From Apium graveolens (taxonomy: Eukaryota; Streptophyta; Magnoliopsida; Apiales; Apiaceae): a stretch of 64,000 nt of DNA. Below, piece by piece: positions 46,986-59,291 of this stretch. Each line of letters begins with the position of its first letter. Position 1 is the first letter of the stretch. Position numbers and translations under genes: made by a program. Below the pieces are notes generated by a model, which worked only from the letters and a program-made list of their open reading frames with translations, ran no database searches and was not told the origin of the DNA. The stretch spans positions 36,001 through 100,000 of the forward strand of contig NW_027417558.1 in NCBI RefSeq assembly GCF_009905375.1, written 5' to 3'.

Positions 46986-49142
46986 TAAAGTTAAAGTTAT
47001 CGAATAAACCTTATTCGATTAATAGTTTGGAAAACTATAACCATATATATATATATAAATATATATATATATATCCATATCCATATATACAAAATCTACT
47101 CGGGATCCTCGACTCCCGGTTTTAGAAAAATATTTTCACCTTTGGGTCCCTATACTAAGGGTATATGCAAGTTACCGCTATCCTCTAGCATAGGTATTAT
47201 CAACTGAATCAACAATTATATATGGAAAGAATATGAAACAGGCATGCATATATATACCATAGCAGCATGCTTCAATATATTGCAACATTTGCTAATATAA
47301 ACATCATGCATCTATCGCAAGATAATGCATATACATATATACATCACAACAACAGTATAACGGGTAGAAAACTTGCCTGAGCGACTGGGGGTTACGAATG
47401 GCTCGGGACGAGTCTGGTAACCTATAAGCAACAAGTAAGTTGGAATTAAACCAAAGTCACTTGTAAATCTATACTTTAACTAACTTAGACTCTAACGCTT
47501 GTTTTGCGCTCACTGATTCGCTTAAGTCACTCGGGTACCCTCGGCTCCACCATTTTTAATAATTTAACCTTTACGAGTTTTAAAGCGATTCCTTCGCGAG
47601 TGTCTTACCAACTGCCTAACACACTTACCATAAATGTTTCATATATTAATTAACCCTTTTTGGTCTTTAACCTATGTTTCAAAGTAAGGTGAGGGGAAAA
47701 GTTTCGTTCACGAAACGCCGTTACTTGAAACGGTCGTTTCTCCTAAACCGTGCGTCGGAATCGAACGAACTACATATCAAAACGAAGCTCGTAACATGAG
47801 TTATCTAAACATGGCAGTGGTGATAATCTAGCAGGGGGTTGTCGGGTCCTAATGTTATGCACAAAAACAGTCTACAGGAAATCGGACGTTACGACGGCTA
47901 TATTTACGCGATTTCCCAAATTTAAACCAATTCAATCAACCACAATTTCAACTCCAATTCACAACCCAATCAAACCTCCAATTAAACTACACCACAACAG
48001 CCCCAAATCAACTCAATATTACCAATTTATTCATCTACACCAAGTCAAAAATGTGACCAAGAACTTCAAATCTAACAAGCATCACTCCTAACTCCAAAAT
48101 CAACAAAACCACTTACTAAACAAAGCTCTATCATGAGTACACACTCATTACACTAACCCATCATCTAACATTATGAAATCCAAACCAACAAAACTTAATA
48201 CTAAGGGTTTGAGAAGTTATACCTTCCTTGGAGAGTGGAGAATCAAGAGAATGGCTTGGAATCACCCTTAAAGTCCTTATCCAAGCTTAATCTAAACAAA
48301 ACTTCAAGAACACAAATTTTAGTTCTTGAAAACACTATTCACCATCTTCTTCATGATTTATAGAAAAAGATTGGCTTGGAATTAGAAGCTTAAACTTATA
48401 GAAAGTATGTAACTATCCATGGGGAAGCTTAGATAATTACCTTGCTAAATAGTAAGTGGAGGAGCTTGGACTTTCATTTTTTAAGAAAACCACCCGAGAG
48501 CATGAAGAAGAAGAAGAGAGAATTTTGTGTTTTGGCTTGATTTGCTTTTGGTTGGTTGATTTTTGTTGTTTGTTTTAGTGAATTACCTAGTTGCCCTTGG
48601 TTTTGTGTGGTTAAAAAGTCACCACATCTCCTTCCTTTCTTGTCATGCCTATGTCACCTTGCACATGTCATAATGCTCCCACTTGTCCACACCTTGTGGT
48701 TTGATGATGTCACAATCCCTGGCTTCTTGTACAAGCTTGTCTCTTGGTCACTTATTTGTTTTACGGTTCGCTTATCTTTCGTTCTCGTTTATCGTTTGAG
48801 GGATCATACCCGAGATCTTATTACTTAGGTTCCCTTAACCTTTCTCAATATAATATATTCCTTTTATGATCCTCTCCTATAATCCTTTAATTTAAATCCT
48901 TTTAATCTTGTTACCTTATACTCAATTCTCTCCGTATCTTGTGAATTTCCGGGAAAAATCAAAGTGTTCGGAATTGGATTTTGACGATCTTTACATACAC
49001 TTATATACCACATAGATTACTAATAATATCCCATAAGATCAATAACAGAACCCCTACATAGCGTGGCATGAAAAGTTTTCTCGTTCAGCAAAAACACTAT
49101 TCATAAGGGTTTCAAAATTTCTCAAAAATTGGGGTTATTACA

Positions 49143-49147
49143 GGGAT
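49143..49147. repeat. Target-site duplication GGGAT, right
   Basis: Pairs with 35185-35189. Removing 35190-49147 restores the LTR sequence AGAAGGGATGATGACATAG, matching 25470-25490. Confidence 0.95.
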
Positions 49148-52100
49148 GATGACATAGCAATGTGACATAAGCATGACATAAGGGGAAGGAGATGTGGTTG
49201 ATTTAAAACCACACAAAGTCAAGGCTAGAAAAGTAATTAACCAAAAACAAGACAAAAAGCAACCAACCAAGCCAAAACATTTCATTTTCATCAAAAAACA
49301 CAAAACCCCCATTTTCTTCTTCAAGCTCTCGGCCTCTTTTCTTAAAAAATGAAAGTCCAAGCTCCTCCACTTACTATTTAGCAAGGTAATTATCCTAGCT
49401 TCTCCTAGTTAAGTTACATACTTCCTATAAGTTTAAGCTTCTAATTCCAAGCCAATCTTTTTCTATAAATCAAGAAAGAAGATGGTGAATAGTACTTTCT
49501 TGAAATTAATTTTTGTGTTCTTGATTTCTTTGAAAGAACAAGCTTGTAGAAGGTTAGATTAAGGCTTCCATGGGCATTCCAAGGATCTTTCATGGATTAA
49601 AAGCTTCAAGGATGGTATAACTCTTCATGATCTTAGCTTTAAGTTTTGTTGTTTAGATTTCCTAATGTTTAGATGAAGGGTTAGGGTAATGGGTGTGTAA
49701 TCATGTTAAAGCTTGTTATGAGTATTTTAGTTGGTGAGAGGCATGATTATTGTGTGTTTAGAGATTGGTTGATTTTGTGATATTTTTGGAGTTGGAAATC
49801 TTGGTTAATTAGTCAATGAACTTAAGTAAAACTCTTAGTTCATAATTGAGAAATAAGTATGAATTGGTAACATTGATTTGATGGCGCTGTTGGAGTGTGT
49901 TTTGGATGGATGTTGGTTGTATGATTGATTTGGGGTTGAATTGTGGTTGGTTTTGAATGGTTTAAATTTGGGAAATCACGTAAACATAGCCGTCGTAACG
50001 TCCGATTTTCTTTAGACTGTTTTTGTGCATAACATTAGGACCCGAGAACCCCCTGCTAGATTATGACCATTGCCATGTCTAGATAGCCCGTGTTACGAGC
50101 TTCGTTTTGATATGTGGTTCGTTCGATTCCGATGCACGGTTTAGGAGAAACGACCGTTTTAAGTAACGGCGTTTCGCGAACGAAACTTTTCCCCTCGCCT
50201 TACTTTGAAACATAGGTTAAAGACCAAAAAGGACTAATTGAAGTATGAAACATTTATGGTAAATGTGCTAGGCAGTTGGTAAGACACTCGCGAAGGAATC
50301 TCCTTAAAACTCGTAAAGGTTAAATTATTAAAAATGGTGGAGCCGAGGGTACTCGAGTGACTTAAGTGAATCAGTAAGCGCAAAACGAGCGTTAGAGTCT
50401 GAGTTGGTTAGAGTATAGATTTACAAGTGACTTTGGTTTAATTCCAACTTACTTGTTGTTTATAGGTTACCAGACTCGTCCCGAGCCTTTTTCACCCCAA
50501 GTTGCTCAGGCAAGTTTTCTACCCGTTATACTGTTGTTGTGATGTATATATGTATTTGCATTATCTTGCGATAGATGTATGTTGGTTAATTAGCAAATAT
50601 TGCAATATATTGAAGCATGCTGCTATGATATATATATATATATATGCATGCCTGTTTCGTATTCTTGCTATATATATCTGTTGATTCAGTTGATAATACC
50701 TATACTAGAGGATAGCGGTAACTTGCATATACCCTTAGTATAGGGACCCAAAAGGTGGAAATATTTTCTAAACCGGGAGTCGAGGATCCCGAGTAGATTT
50801 TGTATATATGTATATATATACATATATATTTATATATATATATGATTATAGTTTTCAAAACTATTAATCGAATAAGGTTTATTCGATAACTTTATTTTAT
50901 TTAATGAATATTATTATGAATATTCATTCGAGGGTTTATGACTTCTTTATTTTATTAAATGAATATTATTCAAATATTCATCCGAGGACTTATGACTCCT
51001 TTATTTTATTATTGAATATTATTTCAAATATTCATCCGAGGACTTATGACTCCTTTATTTTATTATTGAATATTATTTGAATATTTATTTGAGGATGTAT
51101 GACTCCTTTATTTTATTTAATGAATATTATTTATAATATTCATTCGAGGTATTATGACTCCGCTTATTACTGAAATATATTCTTTATTTTATTAAAAAAT
51201 AAGGTGTCGATAATCAAACTTATTTTTGATTATTCAAATAAAGATATTACTTTCGTATAAGTATATCTTTGATTATTTGCTATTCATTTCGAGTATAAGT
51301 TTTCCAACTTCTACCTCCATTATTCTTTATGGGAATATTATTTAAATAATAATATTCAGATATTTCTTTCATAATTGGGACTGATTTATTTCATAAATCA
51401 GCATTACTCCAAACATTCTTAAAAATGTTTTCGAGTCTTCAAAATGAATTTAAAAAGGGTAGAGCGGATCCCAAAACTTGTTTTCAAATTCAAGATCTTC
51501 CATTTTAAGGGGACTTGAATACTCGCTCAAAAATCTAAGGGATCCGGCTCTGTGGTGTATTTTATATTCGCAACAAGGTTGCAGTTTTGGTAAATGAATT
51601 GATTACTTACCCAACGTTCGGGAAGTAAGTCCATCTATCGAGTCGGCATAAGCAACATGAGCTTAATGGGCGTCCATGATAGTGTAAGTGGCTCAGTGGG
51701 AGTCCATCAAATGCATAAGTGGCTGAGTGGCAGTCCAGCATAAGGTCCTATTGAGACCAGGGTGATGACCAGTGGGGAATTCGTCCATCTACTAGTAGAA
51801 AAGGTTACTTATTGGTATCTTTGCCTGATCAGCAAGATATCAGGTTTATGCCAAAATTCTTTCCTTTCCAAATTTATTGGATATTGCAATTCTGTTCATA
51901 CTTTACATGACAGAGGTTTTCAGGAAATGTATATATATATATATAGGTGTATATATATGTCGGGACTTAATGAAGTATCTCGTAACTTCATTATTTATAA
52001 TGATATTCAAAGATTGAATCTATTCAAATCTTGTCTTGTAGTCTCATCTATGTGATGAACTTTTGAAACTAATTATAACTTGAACGGTGGTAGTTCAAGT

Positions 52101-52917
52101 AGTATTTGGGAAAAATATAAGTATATTGGGGTATCTTGTAACTTCATCTTTTAAACTTATATCTAATTAATAATTGTCTTATGAATGACAAAGATTTTCA
52201 GAAAAACGTTGAGACAAGGTTAGATATATGAGATCACCTTGCAACGATATTTTTTTATACAGTTATACACTGGGACTTTGTGTATATTATGCATGGAAGA
52301 GGACTTCCAATATTTTGAAAAGTATATATGTATATATATATACTGAATATTTTGCGACTTCATCGCATTAAGATATCAACTTGGTTCATTTCTTTTGACC
52401 AAGACTTTCATGAGTATTATGAGTAGGCTCATATATAGTTAATCATTATACATATTATTTTGGTAGGCTTGCTGCTCACCCTTGCTTTCTTCTTTCATCA
52501 CACAACATCAGATAGATAAGATGAACAGGACCAAGCTCCCAATTCGCAAGCAGATAGGAAATGTTCCGCAGCTTTCTGGAAGCGTTGAGTCCGCTGTAGC
52601 TGAGGTAGAAATTACCAATAGGCTAAGTTTTTAACTAATAATGTACCAGACTTATGTATCTTTATCAATTGTAATAATGGCAAAGAAATGTAAATTTATT
52701 CAGAAACCTTGTTAGGGTGTATTGACATATAATTGTGGAATAAAATGACTTGTGGTTATTTTTGGATGTTCATCTATGAGACTATAACGTGTGGTGTGTG
52801 TGTTTATTGTGGGGTCACAGTACAGAGTAGTTGAGTAATTATTAAGATTGGGTGTTATTAAGGGAAATGGAACTCGTGACAACCCGAATCCCCGACCCCG
52901 GATTTGGGGGTGTTACA
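49148..52917 (+). repeat. Outer family B 3' LTR (copy B3), second part
   Basis: Remaining 3.77 kb of the outer 3' LTR, ending GGGGGTGTTACA at 52917. Contains the five-unit minisatellite (about 50905-51165), E2F-like dyads (about 50145-50190) and an H3-like exon copy (52521-52604). Confidence 0.95.
52521..52604 (+). CDS. H3-like exon 1, outer element 3' LTR copy
   Basis: 28 codons starting MNRTKLPIRKQIGNVPQ, with R2, T3, K4, R8, K9 and G12 of H3 kept and the donor GAG|GTAGAA intact. It represents the outer subfamily better than the 5' LTR copy, which has Met at R2 and His at R8. No exon 2 lies downstream of this 3' LTR. Confidence 0.48.
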
Positions 52918-52922
52918 TTAAT
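52918..52922. repeat. Target-site duplication TTAAT, right
   Basis: Pairs with 25027-25031. Confidence 0.95.
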
Positions 52923-54600
52923 TCTACCAATATATGGTTGAAAGTGAGTCTTATAAGGTGCAAAATTACTCTAATATGGTCTAAAGTGACTTACATGGTT
53001 GATTAGAGCCAAAATGTGGACCAAAATTGACTCGTATGAAAGTGGTACAAAGAGATGGTTAAAGGATGTCAAATTTGATGTTTATGATGTTAACATGTTA
53101 ATTCTACCAATATATGGTGGCAAGTTAGTATTATAAGGTGCAAAATTACTCTAATATGGTTTAAAGTGACTTGCATGGTAGATTAGAACCAAAATGTGGA
53201 CCAATATTGACTCATATGAAAGTGGTACCAAGAGGTGGTTAAAGGATGTCAAATTGGATGTTTATGATGTTAACATGTTAATTGTACCAATATATGGTTG
53301 AAAGTGAGTCTTATAAGGTGCAAAATTACTCTAATATGGTTTAAAGGGACTTACATGGTAGATTAGAGCCAAAATGTGGACCAAAATTGACTTGTATGAA
53401 AGTGGTACCAAGAAATGGTTAAAGGATGTCAAATTGGATGTTTATGATGTTAACATATTAATTCTACCATTATATGTTGGCAAGTTAGTCTTATAAGATG
53501 CAAAATTACTCTAATACGGTTTAAAGTAACTTGCATGGTATATTAGAGCCAAAATATGGACCAATATTGACTCGTATGAAAGTGGTACCAAGAGATGGTT
53601 AAATGATGTCAAATTGGATGTTTATGATTTTAACATGTTAATTCTACCAATATATGGTTGAAAGTGAGTCTTATAAGGTGTAAAATTACTCTAATACGGT
53701 TTAAAGTGACTTGCATGGTAGATTAGAGCGAAAATGTGGATCAATATTGACTCGTATGAAAGTGGTACCAAGAGATTGTTAAAGGATGTCAAATTGGATG
53801 TTTATGATATTAACATTTTAATTCTACCAATATATGGTTGAAAGTGAGTCTTATAAATTGCAAAATTACTCTAATATGGTCTAAAGTGACTTACATGGTT
53901 GATTAGAGCCAAAATGTGGACCAAAATTGACTCGTATGAAAGTGGTACAAAGAGATGGTTAAAGGATGTCAAATTTGATGTTTATGATGTTAACATGTTA
54001 ATTCTACCAATATATGGTGGCAAGTTAGTCTTATAAGGTGCAAAATTACTCTAATATGGTTTAAAGTGACTTGCATGGTAGATTAGAACCAAAATGTGGA
54101 CAAATATTGACTCTTATGAAAGTGGTACCAAGAGATGGTTAAAGGATGTCAAATTGGATGTTTATGATGTTAACATGTTAATTCTACCAATATATGGTTG
54201 AAAATGAGTCTTATAAGATGCAAAATTACTCTAATCTGGTTTAAAGTGACTTACATGGTTGATTAGAGCCAAAATGTGGACCAAAATTGACTCGTATGAA
54301 AGTGGTACCAAGAGGTGGTTAAAGGATGTCAAATTGGATGTTTATGATGTTAACATGTTAATTGTACCAGTATATGGTTGAAAGTGAGTCTTATAAGGTG
54401 CAAAATTACTCTAATATGGTTTAAAGGGACTTACATGGTAGATTAGAGCCAAAATGTGGACCAAAATTGACTTGTATGAAAGTGGTACCAAGAAATGGTT
54501 AAAGGATGTCAAATTGGATGTTTATGATGTTAACATGTTAATTCTACCATTATATGTTGGCAAGTTAGTCTTATAAGATGCAAAATTACTCTAATACGGT

Positions 54601-57600
54601 TTAAAGTGACTTGCATGGTATATTAGGGCCAAAATGTGGACCAATATTGACTCGTATGAAAGTGGTACCAAGAGATGGTTAAATGATGTCAAATTGGATG
54701 TTTATGATTTTAACATGTTAATTCTACCAATATATGGTTGAAAGTGAGTCTTATAAGGTGTAAAATTACTCTAATACGGTTTAAAGTGACTTGCATGGTA
54801 GATTAGAGCGAAAATGTGGACCAATATTGACTCGTATGAAAGTCGTACCAAGAGATTGTTAAAGGATGTCAAATTGGATGTTTATGATATTAACATGTTA
54901 ATTCTACCAATATATGGTTGAAAGTGAGTCTTATAAGGTGCAAAATTACTCTAATATGGTCTAAAGTGACATACATGGTTGATTAGAGCCAAAATGTGGA
55001 CCAAAATTGACTCGAATGAAAGTGGTACAAAGAGATGGTTAAAGGATGTCAAATTTGATGTTTATGATGTTAACATGTTAATTCTACCAATATATGGTGG
55101 CAAGTTAGTATTATAAGGTGCAAAATTACTCTAATATGGTTTAAAGTGACTTGCATGGTAGATTAGAACCAAAATTTGGACCAATATTGACTCGTATGAA
55201 AGTGGTACCAAGAGGTGGTTAAAGGATGTCAAATTGGATGTTTATGATGTTAACATGTTAATTGTACCAATATATGGTTGAAAGTGAGTCTTATAAGGTG
55301 CAAAATTACTCTAATATGGTTTAAAGGGACTTACATGGTAGATTAGAGCCAAAATGTGGACCAAAATTGACTTGTATGAAAGTGGTACCAAGAAATGATT
55401 AAAGGATGTCAAATTGGATGTTTATGATGTTAACATGTTAATTCTACCATTATATGTTGGCAAGTTAGTCTTATAAGATGCAAAATTACTCTAATACGGT
55501 TTAAAGTGACTTGCATGGTATATTAGAGCCAAAATGTGGACCAATATTGACTCGTATGAAAGTGGTACCAAGAGATGGTTAAATGATGTCAAATTGGATG
55601 TTTATGATTTTAACATGTTAATTCTACCAATATATGGTTGAAAGTGAGTCTTATTAGGTGTAAAATTACTCTAATACGGTTTAAAGTGACTTGCATGGTA
55701 GATTAGAGTGAAAATGTGGACCAATATTGACTCATATAAAAGTGGTACCAAGTGATTGTTAAAGGATGTCAAATTGGATGTTTATGATATTAACATGTTA
55801 ATTCTACCAATATATGGTTGAAAGTGAGTCTTATAATGGGCAAAATTACTCTAATATGGTCTAAAGTGACTTATATGGTTGATTAGAGCCAAAATATGGA
55901 CCAAAATTGACTCGTATGAAAGTGGTACAAAGAGATGGTTAAAGGATGTCAAATTTGATGTTTATGATGTTAACATGTTAATTCTACCAATATATGGTGG
56001 CAAGTTAGTATTATAAGGTGCAAAATTACTCTAATATGGTTTCAAGTGACTTGCATGGTAGATTAGAACCAAAATGTGGACCAATATTGACTCATATTAA
56101 AGTGGTACCAAGAGGTGGTTAAAGGATGTCAAATTGGATGTTTATGATGTTAACATGTTAATTGTACCAATATATGGTTGAAAGTGAGTCTTATAAGGTG
56201 CAAAATTACTCTAATATGGTTTAAAGGGACTTACATGGTAGATTAGAGCCAAAATGTGGACCAAAATTGACTTGTATGAAAGTGGTACCAAGAAACGGTT
56301 AAAGGATGTCAAATTGGATGTTTATGATGTTAACATGTTAATTCTACCATTATATGTTGGCAAGTTAGTCTTATAAGATGCAAAATTACTCTAATACGGT
56401 TTAAAGTAACTTGCATGGTATATTAGAGCCAAAATGTGGACCAATATTGACTCGTATGAAAGTGGTACCAAGAAATGGTTAAATGATGTCAAACTGGATG
56501 TTTATGATTTTAACATATTAATTCTACCAATATATGGTTGAAAGTGAGTCTTATAAGGTGTAAAATTACTCTAATACGGTTTAAAGTGACTTGCATGGTA
56601 GATTAGAGCGAAAATGTGCACCAATATTGACTCGTATGAAAGTGGTACCTAGAGATTGTTAAAGGATGTCAAATTGGATGTTTATGATATTAACATTTTA
56701 ATTCTACCAATATATGGTTGAAAGTGAGTCTTATAAAGTGCAAAATTACTCTAATATGGTCTAAAGTGACTTACATGGTTGATTAGAGCCAAAATGTGGA
56801 CCAAAATTGACTCGTATGAAAGTGGTACAAAGAGATGGTTAAAGGATGTCAAATTTGATGTTTATGATGTTAACATGTTAATTCTACCAATATATGGTGG
56901 CAAGTTAGTCTTATAAGGTGCAAAATTACTCTAATATGGTTTAAAGTGACTTGCATGGTATATTAGGGCCAAAATGTGGACCAATATTGACTCGTATGAA
57001 AGTGGTACCAAGAGATGGTTAAATGATGTCAAATTGGATGTTTATGATTTTAACATGTTAATTCTACCAATATATGGTTGAAAGTGAGTCTTATAAGGTG
57101 TAAAATTACTCTAATACGGTTTAAAGTGACTTGTATGGTAGATTAGAGCGAAAATGTGGACCAATATTGACTCGTATGAAAGTCGTACCAAGAGATTGTT
57201 AAAGGATGTCAAATTGGATGTTTATGATATTAACATGTTAATTCTACCAATATATGGTTGAAAGTGAGTCTTATAAGGTGCAAAATTACTCTAATATGGT
57301 CTAAAGTGACATACATGGTTGATTAGAGCCAAAATGTGGACCAAAATTGACTCGAATGAAAGTGGTACAAAGAGATGGTTAAAGGATGTCAAATTTGATG
57401 TTTATGATGTTAACATGTTAATTCTACCAATATATGGTGGCAAGTTAGTATTATAAGGTGCAAAATTACTCTAATATGGTTTAAAGTGACTTGCATGGTA
57501 GATTAGAACCAAAATGTGGACCAATATTGACTCGTATGAAAGTGGTACCAAGAGGTGGTTAAAGGATGTTAAATTGGATGTTTATGATGTTAACATGTTA

Positions 57601-57977
57601 ATTGTACCAATATATGGTTAAAAGTGAGTCTTATAAGGTGCAAAATTACTCTAATATGGTTTAAAGGGACTTACATGGTAGATTAGAGCCAAAATGTGGA
57701 CCAAAATTGACTTGTATGAAAGTGGTACCAAGAAATGATTAAAGGATGTCAAATTGGATGTTTATGATGTTAACATGTTAATTCTACCATTATATGTTGG
57801 CAAGTTAGTCTTATAAGATGCAAAATTACTCTAATACGGTTTAAAGTGACTTGCATGGTATATTAGAGCCAAAATGTGGACCAATATTGACTCGTATGAA
57901 AGTGGTACCAAGAGATGGTTAAATGATGTCAAATTGGATATTTATGATTTTAACATGTTAATTCTACCAATATATGG
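54601..57977 (+). repeat. Segmental satellite duplication with 2340-bp period
   Basis: 54601-55637 is repeated at 56941-57977, offset 2340 bp (13 monomers). Private variants are shared: TATTAGGGCC (54621/56961), AGTCGTACC (54841/57181), ACTCGAATG (near 55012/57352) and AGAAATGATT (near 55388/57728). About five substitutions separate the copies. The second copy is cut by the telomere repeat. Confidence 0.88.
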
Positions 57978-58085
57978 TTAGGTTTAGGGTTTAGGGTTTA
58001 GGGTTTAGGGTTTAGGGTTTAGGGTTTAGGGTTTAGGGTTTAGGGTTTAGGGTTTAGGGTTTAGGGTTTAGGGTTTAGGGTTTAG

Positions 58086-58087
<2 letters not shown>
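57978..58087 (+). repeat. Telomere repeat (TTTAGGG), 15 perfect units
   Basis: A partial TTAGG and then 15 exact TTTAGGG units (57983-58087) with no degenerate copy. The G-rich strand runs to the right, so a chromosome end would lie to the right. The left junction shares GGTTA/GGTT between satellite and repeat. A 29-base T run of the LINE follows directly. Confidence 0.97.

Positions 58088-58116
<29 letters not shown>
58088..58116 (-). other. LINE poly(A) tail
   Basis: 29 T on the + strand, A29 on the LINE strand, directly between TTTAGGG and the LINE 3' end. The first three T could equally belong to a TTTAGGG unit. Confidence 0.9.
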
Positions 58117-58346
58117 GGGTAAATGAGGTCTAAGCCTCGTCAAATAAAAAGAAGAGAGAATTTACAAAGGGACCTTTAGAAATTAACTCTTGAAACAAGC
58201 CTTCAAGAGAAAATTTTAAAAGGTAAAAGAAATAAAACAACTAAACTAGCCAAACAACCTAGGCTCCAAATAAAGATACATAAATAGAGCAAAGGCCCAA
58301 AAACAAAGGAATCTAAAGGAAAGCCCAAGAAGAAGACCATCCAAGA

Positions 58347-58347
<1 letters not shown>

Positions 58348-58403
<56 letters not shown>
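58348..58403. repeat. Homopolymer A56 inside the LINE 3' UTR
   Basis: 56 consecutive A on +, T on the LINE strand, about 230 bases from the LINE 3' end. It is not the LINE tail. Possible origins are slippage or the tail of a small opposite-strand retro-insertion. Confidence 0.85.
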
Positions 58404-58405
<2 letters not shown>

Positions 58406-59227
58406 AGTGGGCCCTATTAAGGATAAAGCCCATCTTCCAAACACCAAGCCAAACCCCCGGCCCAAACACAAAAAGCCACATCCAGCCCAAGCATATCAGA
58501 TCAGTACTATAGAACAGAAGCCCAACCCAAAGCATGCAAATCAAAAAACTTCTGAGCCTCACCAAAAACATAGCAGAATCCCAAAAATAGGAAATTCTGA
58601 TATGAATCAGACAAATCAAAACCAACATACTCAAAGAATAGACCCAGACGCTACTCCAGAAGTCCACTAACATTGGAATCCATCTCGCAGAAATACCCCA
58701 GACCTCGTCCATACAGAAAATCAGACTCGAGAACAAAACCCTCCTGCAGCTACCAGAATAAACCCTCAAATTATGCAGAAGAACAGAAGCACAGAGAATA
58801 GGCCTCAGATAGAGATTGGCCAGAAACCCAAGCAGACGCAGATGGCCAAAATCGACAGCATCACAAGGACAACACCTCCCTCCAGCACTTCTGCCTAGCT
58901 CCATCTTCACTATACTCACCTCCCCCTCACCTAACTCTAACTCTCGCAGACAACCCCAGCCGAAAATCCACCCCTCCTGAACCTGAAACTCACCAGAAAA
59001 AACACCCCCAACAAACACCACTAACCCAAAACCCCATCCTACTAAAAACCTCACCTCCAACAGCCCCCTGAAACTCCTCCCTAACTCCCCAAAAACTTCA
59101 AACAAACCCACCCAATTCAGCAGGCCCCTCACTCCCTCACCAAACCCCCTCCAAACCACGACTCCTACCTTCAACCCTACGAACCCCAACCCAAGAACCC
59201 TACCCAGACAAGCGAAAACCCACCCAA

Positions 59228-59291
59228 GCACACACACACACACACACCCACGCACACACACGCACCCACACACACCTCACACACACACACC
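59228..59291. repeat. CA-rich microsatellite
   Basis: Interrupted (CA)n with CCCA/CGCA units, inside the LINE 3' UTR. Confidence 0.85.

Larger units (their letters stand above)
35190..49142 (-). mobile_element. Inner family B gypsy element, minus strand, nested in LTR B3
   Basis: 13,953 bp on the minus strand: 5' LTR 44951-49142, primer site 44935-44946, degenerate internal region 39390-44950, 3' LTR 35190-39389. The LTRs differ at about 34 positions by eye (about 0.8%). It belongs to a different subfamily of B from the outer element: the H3-like exon starts MARLQQTQRKR rather than MNRTKLPIRKQ, and the LTR 5' third differs. The internal order and shared lesions match the outer element. Confidence 0.93.
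44951..49142 (-). repeat. Inner family B 5' LTR (copy B5)
   Basis: 4192 bp on the minus strand, close copy of 35190-39389. One minisatellite unit has lost five bases (GAGTCACCCTCG). The second E2F-like dyad is mutated (GTTCACG). Confidence 0.95.
25032..52917 (+). mobile_element. Outer family B gypsy element, inserted in the satellite
   Basis: 5' LTR 25032-29243, primer site 29248-29259, degenerate internal region to 34743, 3' LTR 34744-35189 plus 49148-52917 split by the inner element. Without the insert and its duplicated target, it is about 13.9 kb. The LTRs differ at about 51 positions by eye (about 1.2%), more than those of the nested element, as expected. Gag and pol are riddled with stops. 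The integrase tail and PPT place it near Tekay chromoviruses. Confidence 0.93.
52918..57979 (+). repeat. 180-bp tandem satellite array, right arm
   Basis: About 28 monomers continuing the left arm in phase. Labelling types as A (ACAAAGAGATGG), B (AGAGGTGG, ATTGTACC), C (AGAAATGG, TATATGTTGG), D (AAATGATG, GATTTT) and E (AGAGATTG, GATATT), the order from 53041 is ABCDE, A+extra monomer (54121)+BCDE, ABCDE, ABCDE, A then D (B and C missing at 56941), E, ABCD. So this is a 5-mer higher-order repeat of 900 bp with one insertion and one deletion of monomers. It stops within a monomer at TATATGGTT, where the telomere repeat starts. Confidence 0.96.
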
